64,000 nucleotides of DNA from Aliiroseovarius sp. F20344 (GCF_023016155.1 NZ_JALKBG010000008.1:1180501-1244500), one strand, 5' to 3'. Shown: positions 53,016 to 64,000, counted from the stretch's first letter. Translations and numbers: made by a program. Notes: a model not told the origin generated them from the sequence alone.

Positions 53016-55748
53016 GTGACAGATACCCCTGATACCCCGGAAAACATGGACGAAATGCCCGAGCGCCCAGTCTATGACGGCCCTCAGATTTCCATCGAAG
53101 AGGAAATGAAAAGCTCATATCTCGACTACGCGATGAGCGTGATCGTGAGCCGGGCGATTCCTGATCTTCGTGACGGTTTGAAACCTGTCCACCGTCGCAT
53201 CCTCTATGCGATGTATGAAACCGGAAACAGCCACGACAAGCCGTATCGCAAATCGGCGCGTCCGGTGGGCGACACGATGGGTAAATATCACCCACATGGG
53301 GACAGTGCGATCTATGACGCGCTTGTGCGTATGGCGCAGCCCTTTTCGATGTCTCTGCCGCTTTTGGACGGCCAAGGTAACTTTGGTTCGATGGACGGGG
53401 ATAATCCGGCGGCCATGCGGTACACCGAAGTGCGGATGGACAAGCCTGCGGCCTCGCTGCTGGCGGATATTGAAAAAGACACCGTCAATTTCCAGGACAA
53501 CTATGACGGCAAGGATCTTGAGCCGACCGTCCTGCCTGCCCGTTTCCCGAACATGTTGGTTAATGGCGCTGGAGGTATTGCCGTGGGTATGGCCACCAAC
53601 ATCCCACCGCACAATCTGGGCGAAGTGATCGACGCCACGCTGGCTTTGATCGAAGACCCAGACCTGTCTTCTGAGGGCTTGATGGACTACGTGCCCGGCC
53701 CCGATTTCCCGACCGGCGGCATCATGTTGGGCCGTTCCGGTGCGCAAAAAGCCTATTTAGAAGGCCGTGGCAGCGTCATCATGCGCGCCAAGACCCGGAT
53801 CGAAGAGATCCGCAAAGACCGCTATGCGATTGTTTTGGACGAGATCCCCTATCAGGTTAACAAAGCCACGCTGGTCGAACGTATTGCCGAAGGCGTGCGT
53901 GATAAGAAGCTTGAAGGCATTTCTGCCGTTCAGGATGAAAGTGACCGGATCGGTGTCCGCGTGGTTGTCGAACTGAAGCGCGATGCGACACCCGAAGTCG
54001 TTTTGAACCAACTGTTCCGCCACACGCAGATGCAGACATCATTTGGCTGCAACATGCTGGCCCTGAATGGCGGGCGTCCTGAACAACTGACGCTTCGCGA
54101 TTTCCTAAGCCATTTCATCACCTTCCGCGAGGAAGTTGTGACACGCCGCACGGCCTATGAGTTGCGCAAAGCCCGCGAACGCAGCCACATCCTGTGTGGT
54201 TTGGCCGTTGCTGTGTCAAACGTGGACGAGGTCGTTGCGACCATCCGCTCCTCGCAAGACCCCGCAGATGCGCGCGCCAAGCTGATGTCGCGTCGCTGGC
54301 CCGCCGCGGATATCGCGGAATATATCCAGCTGATCGACGATCCGACCCACAAAATGAACGAAGACGGGACCTATAACCTGTCCGAGACACAAGCCCGCGC
54401 CATTCTTGAGCTGCGCTTGCAACGTCTGACTGCCATGGGTGTGAAAGAAGTCACGGACGAGCTGCAAGAGCTGGCTGCCAAGATTCGCGACTATCTGGAC
54501 ATCCTGCGGTCCCGTGAACGGATCATGTCGATCATCTCGGACGAACTTCTTGAAGTAAGGGAAGCCTTCGCCGTTCCCCGCCGCACACAGATCGTCGATT
54601 GGTCTGGCGATATGGATGATGAAGACCTGATCGAACGCGAGGATATGGTTGTCACCATTACCTCGACTGGTTGGGCAAAACGCACGCCTCTGGCCGATTT
54701 CCGCGCGCAAAAACGTGGCGGCAAAGGCTTATCTGGCATGCAGACCAAAGACGAAGACGTGATCACCACGCTTTTCGTGGCCAACACGCATACTCAGCTT
54801 CTGTTCTTCACCGATGACGGTATGGCTTATAAGCTGAAGACCTGGCGCCTGCCCCAAGGTGGTCGGACCGCCAAAGGCAAGCCTTTGGTTAACATCCTGC
54901 CCATCCCAACCGGTGTTTCAATTGCGGCCATCCTGCCCGTCGACCGGGACGAAGATGAATGGGATGACCTGCAGATCGTCTTTGCGACGTCCAAAGGCTC
55001 GGTCCGTCGCAACCGACTGTCAGATTTCACCAATGTGAAAGCCAACGGCAAAATTGCCATGAAGTTCGAGGGCGACGACGAAGGCACCCGCCTGATCAAC
55101 GCCCGCATCTGTGATGAGAACGACGATGTGATGCTTGTCACCTCGGGCGGTCGCGCCATTCGCTTCCCTGTGACGGATGCACGTGTGTTTAACTCGCGCG
55201 CCTCGACAGGTGTGCGTGGCATCAAGCTGGTGAATAAAGGGGACGAGGTCGTCTCGGCCTCAGTCATCCGCCATTTCGAAGCCACACCGGATGAACGCAC
55301 CGCATTCATCAAGCGTTTCCGCACCGAACTTGGCAGTGACTCGGACGATGACAGCAGCGAGGACATCGCGGGCGATCTGTCCGAAGACCGCTATCAGGAA
55401 ATGCTGGCCGCCAATGACCTCCTGGTCACAATCAACAAAGGCGGCACTGGAAACCTGACATCCAGCCACGATTACCGCGTCAGCGGCCGTGGTGGTCAGG
55501 GTGTTGCTGCCATGAAAGGCGGCGAGATTGTTGCCTGTTTCCCGATTGAGATCGAGGATCAAATCATGCTGGCCACGTCCAAAGGCCAATCGATCCGCTG
55601 CCCCGTTGACGGGATCAGCTTCCGGTCACGTGGCGCTGGAGGCGTTAAGGTCTTCAACACCGGCAAAGGCGAAGAAGTCGTCTCGGTCGCGCGGATTGTT
55701 GAGCAGTCTGAAGATGACGATGCCGAGGCATCCGGCGACGAAGAATAA
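53016..55748 (+). CDS. gyrA: DNA gyrase subunit A
   Basis: A 910-residue GyrA from GTG 53016 ([10 protein letters not shown]; upstream GTG 52968 and ATG 53046 are possible). The catalytic tyrosine is Y136 ([10 protein letters not shown]). The quinolone region [13 protein letters not shown] keeps wild-type S97 and D101 (E. coli S83/D87 equivalents). The GyrA box is in [10 protein letters not shown] and the C-terminal beta-pinwheel repeats follow. An acidic insert ([18 protein letters not shown]) interrupts the pinwheel around residue 775-790, and the tail is acidic. Confidence 0.96.
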   Translation: MTDTPDTPENMDEMPERPVYDGPQISIEEEMKSSYLDYAMSVIVSRAIPDLRDGLKPVHRRILYAMYETGNSHDKPYRKSARPVGDTMGKYHPHGDSAIYDALVRMAQPFSMSLPLLDGQGNFGSMDGDNPAAMRYTEVRMDKPAASLLADIEKDTVNFQDNYDGKDLEPTVLPARFPNMLVNGAGGIAVGMATNIPPHNLGEVIDATLALIEDPDLSSEGLMDYVPGPDFPTGGIMLGRSGAQKAYLEGRGSVIMRAKTRIEEIRKDRYAIVLDEIPYQVNKATLVERIAEGVRDKKLEGISAVQDESDRIGVRVVVELKRDATPEVVLNQLFRHTQMQTSFGCNMLALNGGRPEQLTLRDFLSHFITFREEVVTRRTAYELRKARERSHILCGLAVAVSNVDEVVATIRSSQDPADARAKLMSRRWPAADIAEYIQLIDDPTHKMNEDGTYNLSETQARAILELRLQRLTAMGVKEVTDELQELAAKIRDYLDILRSRERIMSIISDELLEVREAFAVPRRTQIVDWSGDMDDEDLIEREDMVVTITSTGWAKRTPLADFRAQKRGGKGLSGMQTKDEDVITTLFVANTHTQLLFFTDDGMAYKLKTWRLPQGGRTAKGKPLVNILPIPTGVSIAAILPVDRDEDEWDDLQIVFATSKGSVRRNRLSDFTNVKANGKIAMKFEGDDEGTRLINARICDENDDVMLVTSGGRAIRFPVTDARVFNSRASTGVRGIKLVNKGDEVVSASVIRHFEATPDERTAFIKRFRTELGSDSDDDSSEDIAGDLSEDRYQEMLAANDLLVTINKGGTGNLTSSHDYRVSGRGGQGVAAMKGGEIVACFPIEIEDQIMLATSKGQSIRCPVDGISFRSRGAGGVKVFNTGKGEEVVSVARIVEQSEDDDAEASGDEE

Positions 55749-55757
55749 TATCTGATG

Positions 55758-55782
55758 CGTGACCCAGCGATTGGGTCACGCG
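55758..55782 (+). terminator. Hairpin after gyrA
   Basis: A perfect 10-bp stem GCGTGACCCA / TGGGTCACGC with a 5-nt loop starts 9 bases after the gyrA stop. No U-run follows, so termination may be inefficient or Rho-assisted. Confidence 0.5.
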
Positions 55783-55841
55783 TCACCTGCCCCTCTAAGT
55801 GACTTTGGCAGACAAGAACACTTTGCCTGAATTAGGAGGGT

Positions 55842-56234
55842 ATGATGAACCGTCTGGCATTGGTTACCTTCCTAACAGACGACTACGACAAAGCCATTGC
55901 CTGGTTTCGGGATGCGCTTGGGTTCGTTCTGCTGGAAGACACAGACATGGGCGGCGGCAAACGCTGGGTGCGCATGGCCCCGACCAAGGACGCTGACACG
56001 GCTTTTCTGATTGCCCGCGCCATCGGTGAACAGGTTAAAGCGATTGGTCGTCAGGCCGGGGGCCGTGTTGGCCACTTCCTGTTTACGGATGATTTTGATC
56101 AGACCTACGCACAGATGCGCAAATTTGGTGTTTCATTTCGCGAAGAGCCCAGAAATGAACCCTATGGTAAAGTGGTCGTGTTTGAAGACTTGCACGGAAA
56201 TCCGTGGGATTTGATGCAGCCTTTAAACAGTTAG
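55842..56234 (+). CDS. VOC-superfamily (glyoxalase-like) protein
   Basis: A 130-residue vicinal oxygen chelate protein: ALVTFLTDDYDKAIAWFRDALGF, then GGKRWVRMAPT, GGRVGHFLFTDDFDQTYAQM, and VVFEDLHGNPWDLMQP. These are the two beta-alpha-beta-beta-beta modules. Metal ligand positions are partly kept (E in VFED, H in VGHF). The substrate is unknown. ATG 55842 or 55845, after AGGAGGGT. Confidence 0.85.
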   Translation: MMNRLALVTFLTDDYDKAIAWFRDALGFVLLEDTDMGGGKRWVRMAPTKDADTAFLIARAIGEQVKAIGRQAGGRVGHFLFTDDFDQTYAQMRKFGVSFREEPRNEPYGKVVVFEDLHGNPWDLMQPLNS

Positions 56235-56328
56235 TCTTTGGGTTTTGAGCAAAGCTAGATGCGCAGCGCATCGGCATATTTAGGATGCAATCTGCAATAT
56301 ATCGTTTGCTTCCTTAATTTTGCCGCAT

Positions 56329-56565
56329 TTGACCATATAGCTTCTCAACTATAGCGCGTTTAGGAAAGGTGGCAGATCATTGCCTAGTCGAAAGATGACG
56401 ATGGACGTCATCCATCCGGTTCTACAAGATCGTCAAAACTGAATACTCTTTCCTTTCTGACCCACCCCACCCCAATTGTCAGAAGGGACGTCCCCGATTA
56501 CCGGGGCACGGGTGATATCCCCTCACCCGGAAAAGCCCGCCATCCCCATGGCGGGCTTTTCATTT
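56329..56565 (+). ncRNA. Candidate structured small RNA with its own promoter and terminator
   Basis: The gap 56235-56591 has no gene. Promoter-like TTGACC (56329-56334) and TATAGC (56350-56355), with 15-bp spacing, precede about 200 nt that hold a C-rich single-stranded stretch (56461-56474) and three consecutive hairpins: CCCCG/CGGGG (56492-56506), CGGGTGA/TCACCCG (56509-56529) and a 13-bp terminator stem (56531-56560) ending in TTTT. Either this is a stand-alone regulatory RNA or a long 3' region of the VOC gene. Confidence 0.4.
56531..56565 (+). terminator. Strong intrinsic terminator before trmFO
   Basis: A perfect 13-bp stem AAAAGCCCGCCAT / ATGGCGGGCTTTT with loop CCCC, and a U-rich tail (TTTTCATTTCTT). 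It isolates trmFO from upstream transcription. On the minus strand the stem would also end in T's, so it may work both ways. Confidence 0.92.
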
Positions 56566-56591
56566 CTTAGGTGATGCCCTATCTGCGGGTC

Positions 56592-57935
56592 ATGACAGAT
56601 AAGACAATCCATATTGTCGGAGGCGGCATGGCCGGTTCCGAAGCAGCATGGCAAGCGGCGCATATGGGCGTCGATGTTGTGCTGCATGAAATGCGCCCCA
56701 AGGTCGAAACCTTCGCCCACCAATCCGGTGATTTCGCCGAGATGGTCTGCTCGAACTCATTCCGATCTGATGACGACGAACAAAACGCTGTGGGCCTTCT
56801 GCATTGGGAGATGCGCCAAGCCGACGGTTTGATCATGTCCAGCGCGGACAATCACCGCCTGCCCGCTGGTGGCGCGCTTGCTGTCGATCGCGAGGCCTTC
56901 GCCCAACACGTCACAGCCAAACTGCGCGCACTTCCAAATGTCAGCGTGGAATACGGTGAGGTCACCGAGCTGCCAACAGACGGCAACTGGATCTTCGCAA
57001 CAGGGCCCCTTACCTCGCCAGCACTTGGTGAAGCGATTGCCAATGAGACCGGCGCAGAACGGCTGGCTTTCTTTGATGCCATCGCCCCCATTGTCTATGC
57101 CGACAGCATCGACATGGACGTGGTCTGGGCGCAATCGCGTTACGACAAAGGCGAGACCGAGGAAGAACAGAAAGCCTATTTGAACTGCCCAATGACCAAG
57201 GACCAGTATGAGGCATTCATTGATGCCCTTTTGGCCGCGGATAAGACCGAGTTCCACGAGGGCGAAACTGCCACCTATTTCGACGGCTGCCTGCCAATCG
57301 AGGTGATGGCCGAGCGTGGCCGCGAGACATTGCGCTTTGGTCCAATGAAACCCGTTGGACTGACGAATGCCCATAAACCAGATGACAAACCCTATGCGGT
57401 TGTTCAGTTGCGGCGCGACAATGCGCTTGGGACATTGTTCAACATCGTCGGCTTCCAAACCAAGATGAAATACGGTGCGCAGTCTGAGGTGTTTAAGACC
57501 ATTCCTGGTCTGGAAAACGCCTCCTTCGCGCGTCTGGGTGGCATCCACCGCAACACATTCATGAACTCCCCCACGTTGCTGGACAATCAGATGCGGCTGA
57601 AAACCCGCCCCAACCTGCGCTTCGCAGGTCAGGTGACAGGTGTAGAAGGCTATGTGGAAAGTGCCGCCATGGGTTTGCTGGCCGGTCGCCTTGCAGCGGC
57701 CGAAATCCTGGGCCATGACGTCCCCACTGTGCCGCAAGACACGGCCATGGGCGCGCTGATCCACCACATCACCGGAGGCGCGGACGCCAAGACCTTTCAG
57801 CCGATGAATGTAAACTTCGGCCTCTTCCAACCCGTGGACGGGTTGAAAGGCGGACGTCGCGGCCGCAAGGATCGCTACAAAGCCTATACAGATCGTGCCA
57901 AGGCCGAATGGTCTGACTGGCTGAGCAACTTCTGA
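56592..57935 (+). CDS. trmFO: Methylenetetrahydrofolate-tRNA uracil-5 methyltransferase (FADH2-dependent)
   Basis: A 447-residue flavoprotein with FAD motif [43 protein letters not shown]-region (conserved Cys), [24 protein letters not shown] and [13 protein letters not shown]. It forms ribothymidine 54 in tRNA with methylene-THF, the alternative to SAM-dependent TrmA. ATG 56592 starts directly before the FAD motif. It shares a transcript with gluQRS (16 bp apart). Confidence 0.95.
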   Translation: MTDKTIHIVGGGMAGSEAAWQAAHMGVDVVLHEMRPKVETFAHQSGDFAEMVCSNSFRSDDDEQNAVGLLHWEMRQADGLIMSSADNHRLPAGGALAVDREAFAQHVTAKLRALPNVSVEYGEVTELPTDGNWIFATGPLTSPALGEAIANETGAERLAFFDAIAPIVYADSIDMDVVWAQSRYDKGETEEEQKAYLNCPMTKDQYEAFIDALLAADKTEFHEGETATYFDGCLPIEVMAERGRETLRFGPMKPVGLTNAHKPDDKPYAVVQLRRDNALGTLFNIVGFQTKMKYGAQSEVFKTIPGLENASFARLGGIHRNTFMNSPTLLDNQMRLKTRPNLRFAGQVTGVEGYVESAAMGLLAGRLAAAEILGHDVPTVPQDTAMGALIHHITGGADAKTFQPMNVNFGLFQPVDGLKGGRRGRKDRYKAYTDRAKAEWSDWLSNF

Positions 57936-57951
57936 TAAAGACTGGGCGTAC

Positions 57952-58791
57952 ATGACGGATTTTATCACCAGATTTGCGCCCAGCCCCACTGGCCCCCTGC
58001 ATCTTGGGCATGCGTATTCTGCGCTTCTGGCGCATGATATGGCACACGCAGCCGGCGGTAAGTTTCTGCTTCGGATCGAAGATACTGATATCGATCGCTG
58101 CCGCCCGGAATGGGAGGCACTGATCTATGAGGATATGCATTGGCTTGGCCTTACCTGGGAAACACCAGTCTTGCGCCAATCCGAGCACCTGTCAGATTAT
58201 CAGACCCACCTTATGTCGCTCGCAGATCGCGGGCTGATTTACCCCTGCTCCTGCTCACGCAGCGACATCCGCGCCGCTTTGTCGGCCCCTCAAGAAGGCG
58301 TAGCATCGCCGCAAACCTATCCCGGAACCTGCCGACATCGTCCAATGTCGGATCGCGAAACCGGTGACGCGCTTCGTCTCAACATGGAAGAGGCTGTAAA
58401 ACAAGTCGGCGCTGTTTCGTTCGAAGAAACCGGGGACGCCTACAAAGGGTGCCATCTGCTCGATCCACAACGGCTGATCAATGAAATCGGAGATGCCGTT
58501 CTAGGACGAAAAGAGATTGAAACCGTCTCCTACGTGTTGGCGGCGGTCATTGATGACGCAGCACAGGGAATGACACATGTCGTTCGAGGGGAAGATTTGT
58601 ATCAGATCACATATCTGCAAACCCTGCTTCAGGCGCTGCTCGGCCTCCCCACACCCATCTACCACCACCACCGCTTGATCCGGGACGAAAGCGGCAATCG
58701 CCTTGCCAAACGGGACGATGCGCGCGCGATTTCTACCTATCGTGCCGAGGGCACAACACCGGAAGACATCCGAAAGATGGTTGGGCTTTAA
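57952..58791 (+). CDS. gluQRS: Glutamyl-Q tRNA(Asp) synthetase
   Basis: A 279-residue paralogue of the GluRS catalytic core without an anticodon-binding domain. It has FAPSPTGPLHLGHAYSAL (HIGH-type), LRIEDTD, the zinc cysteines in IYPCSCSR and GTCRH, and the KMSKS-like RLAKRDD. It charges glutamate onto the queuosine at position 34 of tRNA-Asp. Its pairing with trmFO forms a small tRNA-modification operon. Confidence 0.94.
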   Translation: MTDFITRFAPSPTGPLHLGHAYSALLAHDMAHAAGGKFLLRIEDTDIDRCRPEWEALIYEDMHWLGLTWETPVLRQSEHLSDYQTHLMSLADRGLIYPCSCSRSDIRAALSAPQEGVASPQTYPGTCRHRPMSDRETGDALRLNMEEAVKQVGAVSFEETGDAYKGCHLLDPQRLINEIGDAVLGRKEIETVSYVLAAVIDDAAQGMTHVVRGEDLYQITYLQTLLQALLGLPTPIYHHHRLIRDESGNRLAKRDDARAISTYRAEGTTPEDIRKMVGL

Positions 58792-58823
58792 CTCTTTTTC
58801 GTGTCGTAGATATCATTCGGGGT

Positions 58824-58843
58824 CCGGGGGGCAAAACCCCCGG
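58824..58843. terminator. GC-rich hairpin between convergent gluQRS and hisI
   Basis: Stem CCGGGGG / CCCCCGG with loop GCAAAA in the 57-bp gap between the two stop codons. It lacks a U-tract. Similar GC-rich sequences recur between genes in Roseobacter genomes, so it could be a member of a dispersed repeat family. Confidence 0.5.
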
Positions 58844-58848
58844 GGCGC

Positions 58849-59208
58849 TTACGCCATCGGCTTCATCAGCTCAACTTCTTCCCCGTCACGCACGGCCATA
58901 TAAAAACACGAGCGGCGGTTGGTGTGACAGGCTGCGCCAGTTTGACGGATACGGACCAGCAGGCAATCGCGGTCGCAATCAAACCGGAAATCTACCAGTT
59001 CCTGAACGTGACCCGAGGTCTCTCCTTTAATCCAGAAAGACTGGCGCGAGCGCGACCAATAGGTCACGCGACCGGTTTCCAACGTCTTCTCCACGGCCTC
59101 TTGGTTCATCCAAGCCATCATCAAAACCTCGCCGGTCTCGTCATCTTGCGCGATGGCGGGGATCAGACCCTTGTCATCAAACTTCAGCTGGCTCGCATCA
59201 AATTTCAT
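58849..59208 (-). CDS. hisI: Phosphoribosyl-AMP cyclohydrolase
   Basis: A 119-residue stand-alone HisI, not fused to HisE. It has [21 protein letters not shown], the [16 protein letters not shown] region, metal ligands in [10 protein letters not shown] and the catalytic CHTNRRSCF. It opens the purine ring of PR-AMP in histidine synthesis. ATG 59208 is selected; an extension to 59313 overlaps the divergent gene's leader. No other his gene is in the window. Confidence 0.95.
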   Translation of the reverse strand: MKFDASQLKFDDKGLIPAIAQDDETGEVLMMAWMNQEAVEKTLETGRVTYWSRSRQSFWIKGETSGHVQELVDFRFDCDRDCLLVRIRQTGAACHTNRRSCFYMAVRDGEEVELMKPMA

Positions 59209-59278
59209 AGCCCGTCCTTTTCTTTCCGATGGCGCGCTTCTATGTAGATCGGATATCCGCCCGACGAAAGGCCCCGCA

Positions 59279-59722
59279 ATGAGCGACAATGACCTGATCC
59301 AGCTGTATTCCAAGCAAATTCTGGCTTTGGCCGCGTCTATTCCGCATCAGACGGCTTTGGAGGCCCCCCAAGGTCAGGCAAAATCCCGCTCGCCTCTTTG
59401 CGGCTCCATGGTGGCGGTTGAGCTGTGCGTAGATGACGATCACGTGTCTGCATTCTCGCAAAATGTGAAAGCCTGCGCTTTGGGCCAAGCATCGGCGTCG
59501 ATCTTGGGCAAGGTTGTGGTTGGGTTGGATCAAAACACTTTGCAGCGCGGTCGCGACCAGCTTTCAGCCATGTTGAAAGAAAATGGCCCCGTACCTTCAG
59601 CCCCATTTGAAGGCTATGAAGTGCTTCAGCCCGCGCGGGAGTTTAAAAACCGACACGCTTCGATCCTTCTTGCCTTTGATGCCACGCTCGAGGCGATCGA
59701 CGCGGCAAAAGCCAACGCATAA
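59279..59722 (+). CDS. IscU/NifU-N-like Fe-S scaffold-family protein with an altered ligand set
   Basis: A 147-residue IscU-fold protein: [21 protein letters not shown]41 in [10 protein letters not shown] (usually CGD) and C66 in [13 protein letters not shown], corresponding to the first two cluster ligands. The third cysteine of IscU, expected near residue 128 ([15 protein letters not shown]), is replaced by Ser/Ala. A cluster carrier with different ligands or another role is possible. It is divergent from hisI and far from the SUF operon. Confidence 0.8.
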   Translation: MSDNDLIQLYSKQILALAASIPHQTALEAPQGQAKSRSPLCGSMVAVELCVDDDHVSAFSQNVKACALGQASASILGKVVVGLDQNTLQRGRDQLSAMLKENGPVPSAPFEGYEVLQPAREFKNRHASILLAFDATLEAIDAAKANA

Positions 59723-59731
59723 CCCCCGCAC

Positions 59732-59767
59732 AAAAAAACCGCCGCGCTCCTGGCAGGGAGGCGGCGG
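59732..59767 (-). terminator. Strong intrinsic terminator of the 40-residue membrane protein gene
   Basis: Minus-strand hairpin of 7 + 4 bp (CCGCCGC, CTCC / GGAG, GCGGCGG with one bulged base), followed by seven T. It is 170 bases downstream of the small gene's stop and is oriented only for minus-strand transcription; no other minus gene fits. Confidence 0.88.
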
Positions 59768-59936
59768 AAGTGACGCGGCACTGGTCATCCAATTAAGCGT
59801 CGGTAAGAGGCTAAAAAACCGACAGGCAGGTGACGGGCGGTACACCGTCGAAAGCATCGTGAAGGTTTCGGGACAGAAACGCTTCTGGGACATGATGCGG
59901 GATCAGACCATCCGCAGGCAGAAACTGAATTCCGGG

Positions 59937-60059
59937 TTAAACCATCCCCGGCAGATGCAAAGCGCCCAGAAGAAGCACAAGCAATGAGATCGCCCCAAGC
60001 GTATCCGACACAATAGTAGTCGTGGATCGGGACAGTGCGATTTTCACATCGTTCAACAT
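59937..60059 (-). CDS. 40-residue single-pass membrane peptide under a candidate SOS operator
   Basis: A 41-codon gene from ATG 60059 to TAA. The product starts MLNDVKIALSRSTTT, then one hydrophobic helix of about 22 residues (VSDTLGAISLLVLLLGALHL), and ends LPGMV. AGCAGGAG lies 7 bases before the ATG. A tandem GAAC array with a perfect LexA box lies 76-124 bp upstream and a strong terminator follows. The size and topology recall SOS-induced membrane peptides: SidA (division inhibitor, Caulobacter) and TisB (toxin, E. coli). I do not recognise the family itself. It lies between recG and its own terminator on the minus strand. Confidence 0.75.
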   Translation of the reverse strand: MLNDVKIALSRSTTTIVSDTLGAISLLVLLLGALHLPGMV

Positions 60060-60134
60060 GGGGTTCTCCTGCTCTCAGTCTTTTGGGCAACGTGTGTCGC
60101 TGCATCCGTGTTGCTATTTTGTTCGCATATCACG

Positions 60135-60183
60135 GAACGGTTTGTAAAGAACTTTTTAAGAACATTTGTGAACTTTTGAGAAC
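60135..60183. promoter_or_regulatory. Candidate LexA operator array (GAAC repeats)
   Basis: Five GAAC tetranucleotides start at 60135, 60149, 60160, 60170 and 60180. The pair 60149/60160 is a perfect GAAC-N7-GAAC, the LexA box of Rhodobacter and Rhizobium; the next two follow with 10-bp steps (N6). Phased repeats on one face of the helix are unlikely by chance. The array is in the 131-bp gap between the recG stop and the small membrane protein. Confidence 0.65.
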
Positions 60184-60190
60184 AAAAGCG

Positions 60191-62280
60191 CTAACCCACT
60201 GAAATCAAACGGATCGCTTCGTCCTGTCGCATGAGCCAAAGAAGAACACGTGCGGCGTGCCCGCGCGCCGTGCTCAGATCCGGGTCTTGTTGCAGCAACA
60301 GGCGCGCATCTTTTTGGGCCACAGCCATCAATCCCGCCTGATGTTCCAGATCCGCAACCCAGAATCGGGGAAGACCTGATTGCGCCGTGCCCAGCACATC
60401 CCCTGCGCCACGCATTTCCAAATCGGCCTCTGAAATGACAAACCCATCTTCGGTGTCACGCATTACCGACAGACGCTTTTCTCCGCCTTCGGTCAACGGG
60501 GATTGATACATCAACAAACAGGTCGAGGCCGCCTGCCCGCGCCCAACACGTCCGCGCAACTGGTGCAACTGTGCCAGCCCGAAATGCTCGGCCCGTTCAA
60601 TCACCATGATCGAGGCATTGGGCACATCCACCCCCACTTCAATCACAGTCGTCGCGACCAGAAGTTTCGTTTTGCCTGCCACAAAATCCGCCATGGCCGC
60701 GTCTTTTTCGGACACGGGCATCTGGCCATGCACCAAACCGACGACACCTTCGCCTAGTTCAGCGCGCAAGTGCTTGAACCGTTCTTCGGCGGCGGTCATG
60801 TCCATGACCTCGCTTTCTTCAACCAGCGGGCAGACCCAATAACATTGCGCCCCATCAGCGATCGCATTTCGCAAACGGTCCACCACTTCATCCAATCGCC
60901 CGGTGTTGATCAGCACGGTTTTAATCGGCTTTCGCCCCGGTGGTTTTTCATCCAGAACCGAGACATCCATGTCGCCATACTGCGCCAAAGCCAGACTGCG
61001 CGGGATCGGGGTGGCAGTCATGACAAGCACGTCAGACGCTTGCCCTTTCGCCCCCAGTTCCATCCGCTGCGACACGCCAAAGCGGTGCTGTTCGTCCACT
61101 ACGGCCAAACGAAGGTCTTGAAACTCCACATCTTTCTGGAACACCGCATGGGTTCCAACAAGAATGTGAATGTTGCCATCTTTCAGGGCCTCAAGCTTGC
61201 GACGACGCTCTGCACCTTTGTCACGACCGGTCAGGATTTCTACGACAACTCCCGCCTCATCCGCCAAGGGACGCAACCCTTCAAGATGCTGACGGGCCAG
61301 AATTTCGGTCGGCGCCATCATCACGCCCTGCCCGCCCGCTTCAACCGCGATCAACAGCGACAGCAGCGCAACCAGTGTCTTACCGGCCCCCACATCGCCT
61401 TGCAGCAAGCGGTTCATCCGGGTGCCCGCGGCCATATCGGCGGCGATTTCCTCGACAGCGCGCGATTGCGCCCCTGTTGGCTTATAGGGCAAGGCCGCCA
61501 ACACCTTGTCACGCAACGTGCCTGTTCCAATGCTGACCCGCCCTTTGCCGCGCCGAACCGTGGCCCGCGCCAAGGCGAGCGTCAGTTGGTGGGCGAAAAA
61601 CTCGTCATAGGCCAAACGGCGGCGCGAGACGGTTTGAGGCGATAGATCATCCGGCCCTTCAGGCGTGTGGGCCTGCATCAATGCCACATTCCAATCGGGC
61701 CAATGCTCCCTCTCTTTCAACGCTGGATCGATCCAATCTTGCAAGATCGGCAAACGGCTTAGAACATCCCCAACACCTTTCATAAGGGTCTTCCCGGTGA
61801 CGCCCGCCGTCAGTCGATAGACAGGTTCGAAATCCGGGATCTGTGCAGCCTCGGCTGGGGGAAGGATAAAATCTGGATGCACGATCTGCGCATTCCCGTC
61901 GAAGTGTTCGACCTTGCCCGAGATCACCCGCTTTGCCCCTTCGGGCAGCTGTTGCTCCAACCAGCGCGCATTGGCGTGGAAAAACACAAGCTCGAACGTG
62001 GTCAGAGGATCGCTGACCTCGACCCTGTAGGGTGCGTTGCGTGATCTGCCCGGGCGATGAGCGTTCACCTCAACCTCGACGGTCGCCATGTCACCCGGCT
62101 GCACTTCGGTGACCGAGGCGCGAAACTTGCGGTCAATCCCGGCATGCGGCAACCAGAACAGAAGGTCACGCGGCAAGGTAATACCCAAGCCTTCCAAGGC
62201 CTTAGCTGTTTTCGGCCCAATGCCGCCAAGCGTTTCAAGCTCGGCAAACAAAGGAAACAGTATTTCAGGCCGGGTCGACA

Positions 62281-62281
<1 letters not shown>
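60191..62281 (-). CDS. recG: ATP-dependent DNA helicase RecG
   Basis: A 696-residue SF2 helicase. The N-terminal wedge OB-fold domain (about 60-150) is followed by helicase motifs I (GDVGAGKTLVALL), Ia (MAPTEILARQH), II (VVDEQHRFGV, DEQH box), III (VMTATPIPRS), and V/VI (VIEVGVDVPNAS, QLRGRVGRG). It regresses stalled replication forks. ATG overlaps the ligA stop by one base (TAATG), so the two are coupled. Confidence 0.97.

Positions 62282-64000
<1,719 letters not shown>

Noticed and set aside
56757-57989. 410-codon frame antisense to trmFO
   Set aside because: Shadow of a conserved gene, and it also runs into the gluQRS start.
59823-59987. Plus-strand open frame after the IscU-like gene
   Set aside because: It lacks a start with ribosome binding site, crosses the terminator and is antisense to the 40-residue membrane protein.
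60770-61645. 291-codon frame antisense to recG
   Set aside because: Shadow of conserved helicase motifs; no domain.

Overview
The window is a gene-dense (about 90% coding), fairly GC-rich stretch of chromosome from an alphaproteobacterium of the Rhodobacterales, most likely the Roseobacter group. The evidence is ChpT of the CckA-ChpT-CtrA relay, an olsB-olsA pair for ornithine lipid, an IscR with a single cysteine, family-restricted genes (DUF6456, DUF6477, DUF3553), a TRAP transporter subunit, and an L21 protein with an alanine/lysine-rich tail plus helix-hairpin-helix domain. I see no transposase, integrase, prophage or CRISPR array. The only clearly atypical segment is the AT-rich gene and leader at about 30.8-32.3 kb.

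Layout. 0-7.2 kb: a TRAP binding protein cut by the left edge, a YpfJ-type metallopeptidase, a DedA-like protein with dsbB, trmJ, a TfoX-like protein, a degenerate ThiE-like protein, olsBA, DUF3553 and chpT. 7.2-13.4 kb (minus strand): rplU-rpmA with promoter and terminator, then two GNAT acetyltransferases and a truncated third, obgE, proB and proA. 13.4-17.6 kb: a TPR-sulfotransferase, two tandem secreted DUF2059 proteins and tRNA-Ser(CGA). 17.8-25.2 kb (minus): the complete phosphate regulon phoR-pstSCAB-phoU-phoB, with a Pho box before pstS and a large hairpin between pstS and pstC. 25.4-30.8 kb: the DUF6456/DUF6477 divergent pair, an MttB-like methyltransferase without pyrrolysine, and guaA. 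31.1-38.8 kb (plus): SGNH hydrolase, a small monooxygenase, a DMT exporter, a FadL-type porin, a P-loop protein, metA, ppk2, a TetR regulator and a DUF1851 protein. 38.8-47.2 kb (minus): an iscR-led SUF operon with two cysteine desulfurases and three interleaved membrane proteins of unknown role. 47.3-53 kb: hydrolase, secreted Gly/Asp repeat protein, LapG-like protease, M32 carboxypeptidase, ctaA. 53-64 kb: gyrA, a VOC protein, a candidate structured small RNA, trmFO, gluQRS, hisI, an IscU-like scaffold, a 40-residue membrane protein, recG, and ligA cut by the right edge.

The observation I rank highest is at 59.7-60.2 kb. A previously uncalled 40-codon gene for a single-pass membrane peptide has a good ribosome binding site and its own strong terminator. 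Upstream of it lies an array of GAAC tetranucleotides that contains a perfect alphaproteobacterial LexA site (GAAC-N7-GAAC) and continues at helical-repeat spacing. Together with recG and ligA next door, this suggests an SOS-induced membrane micropeptide, comparable in design to the Caulobacter division inhibitor SidA or the E. coli toxin TisB. A second perfect GAAC-N7-GAAC lies upstream of the GNAT-obgE-proBA cluster. Other points worth following are the candidate small RNA before trmFO, a soluble PhoR, a glutamate-111 MetA, an IscU-like protein missing a ligand cysteine, and two 8-bp/N9 inverted-repeat operators upstream of phoR and of the LapG-like protease.
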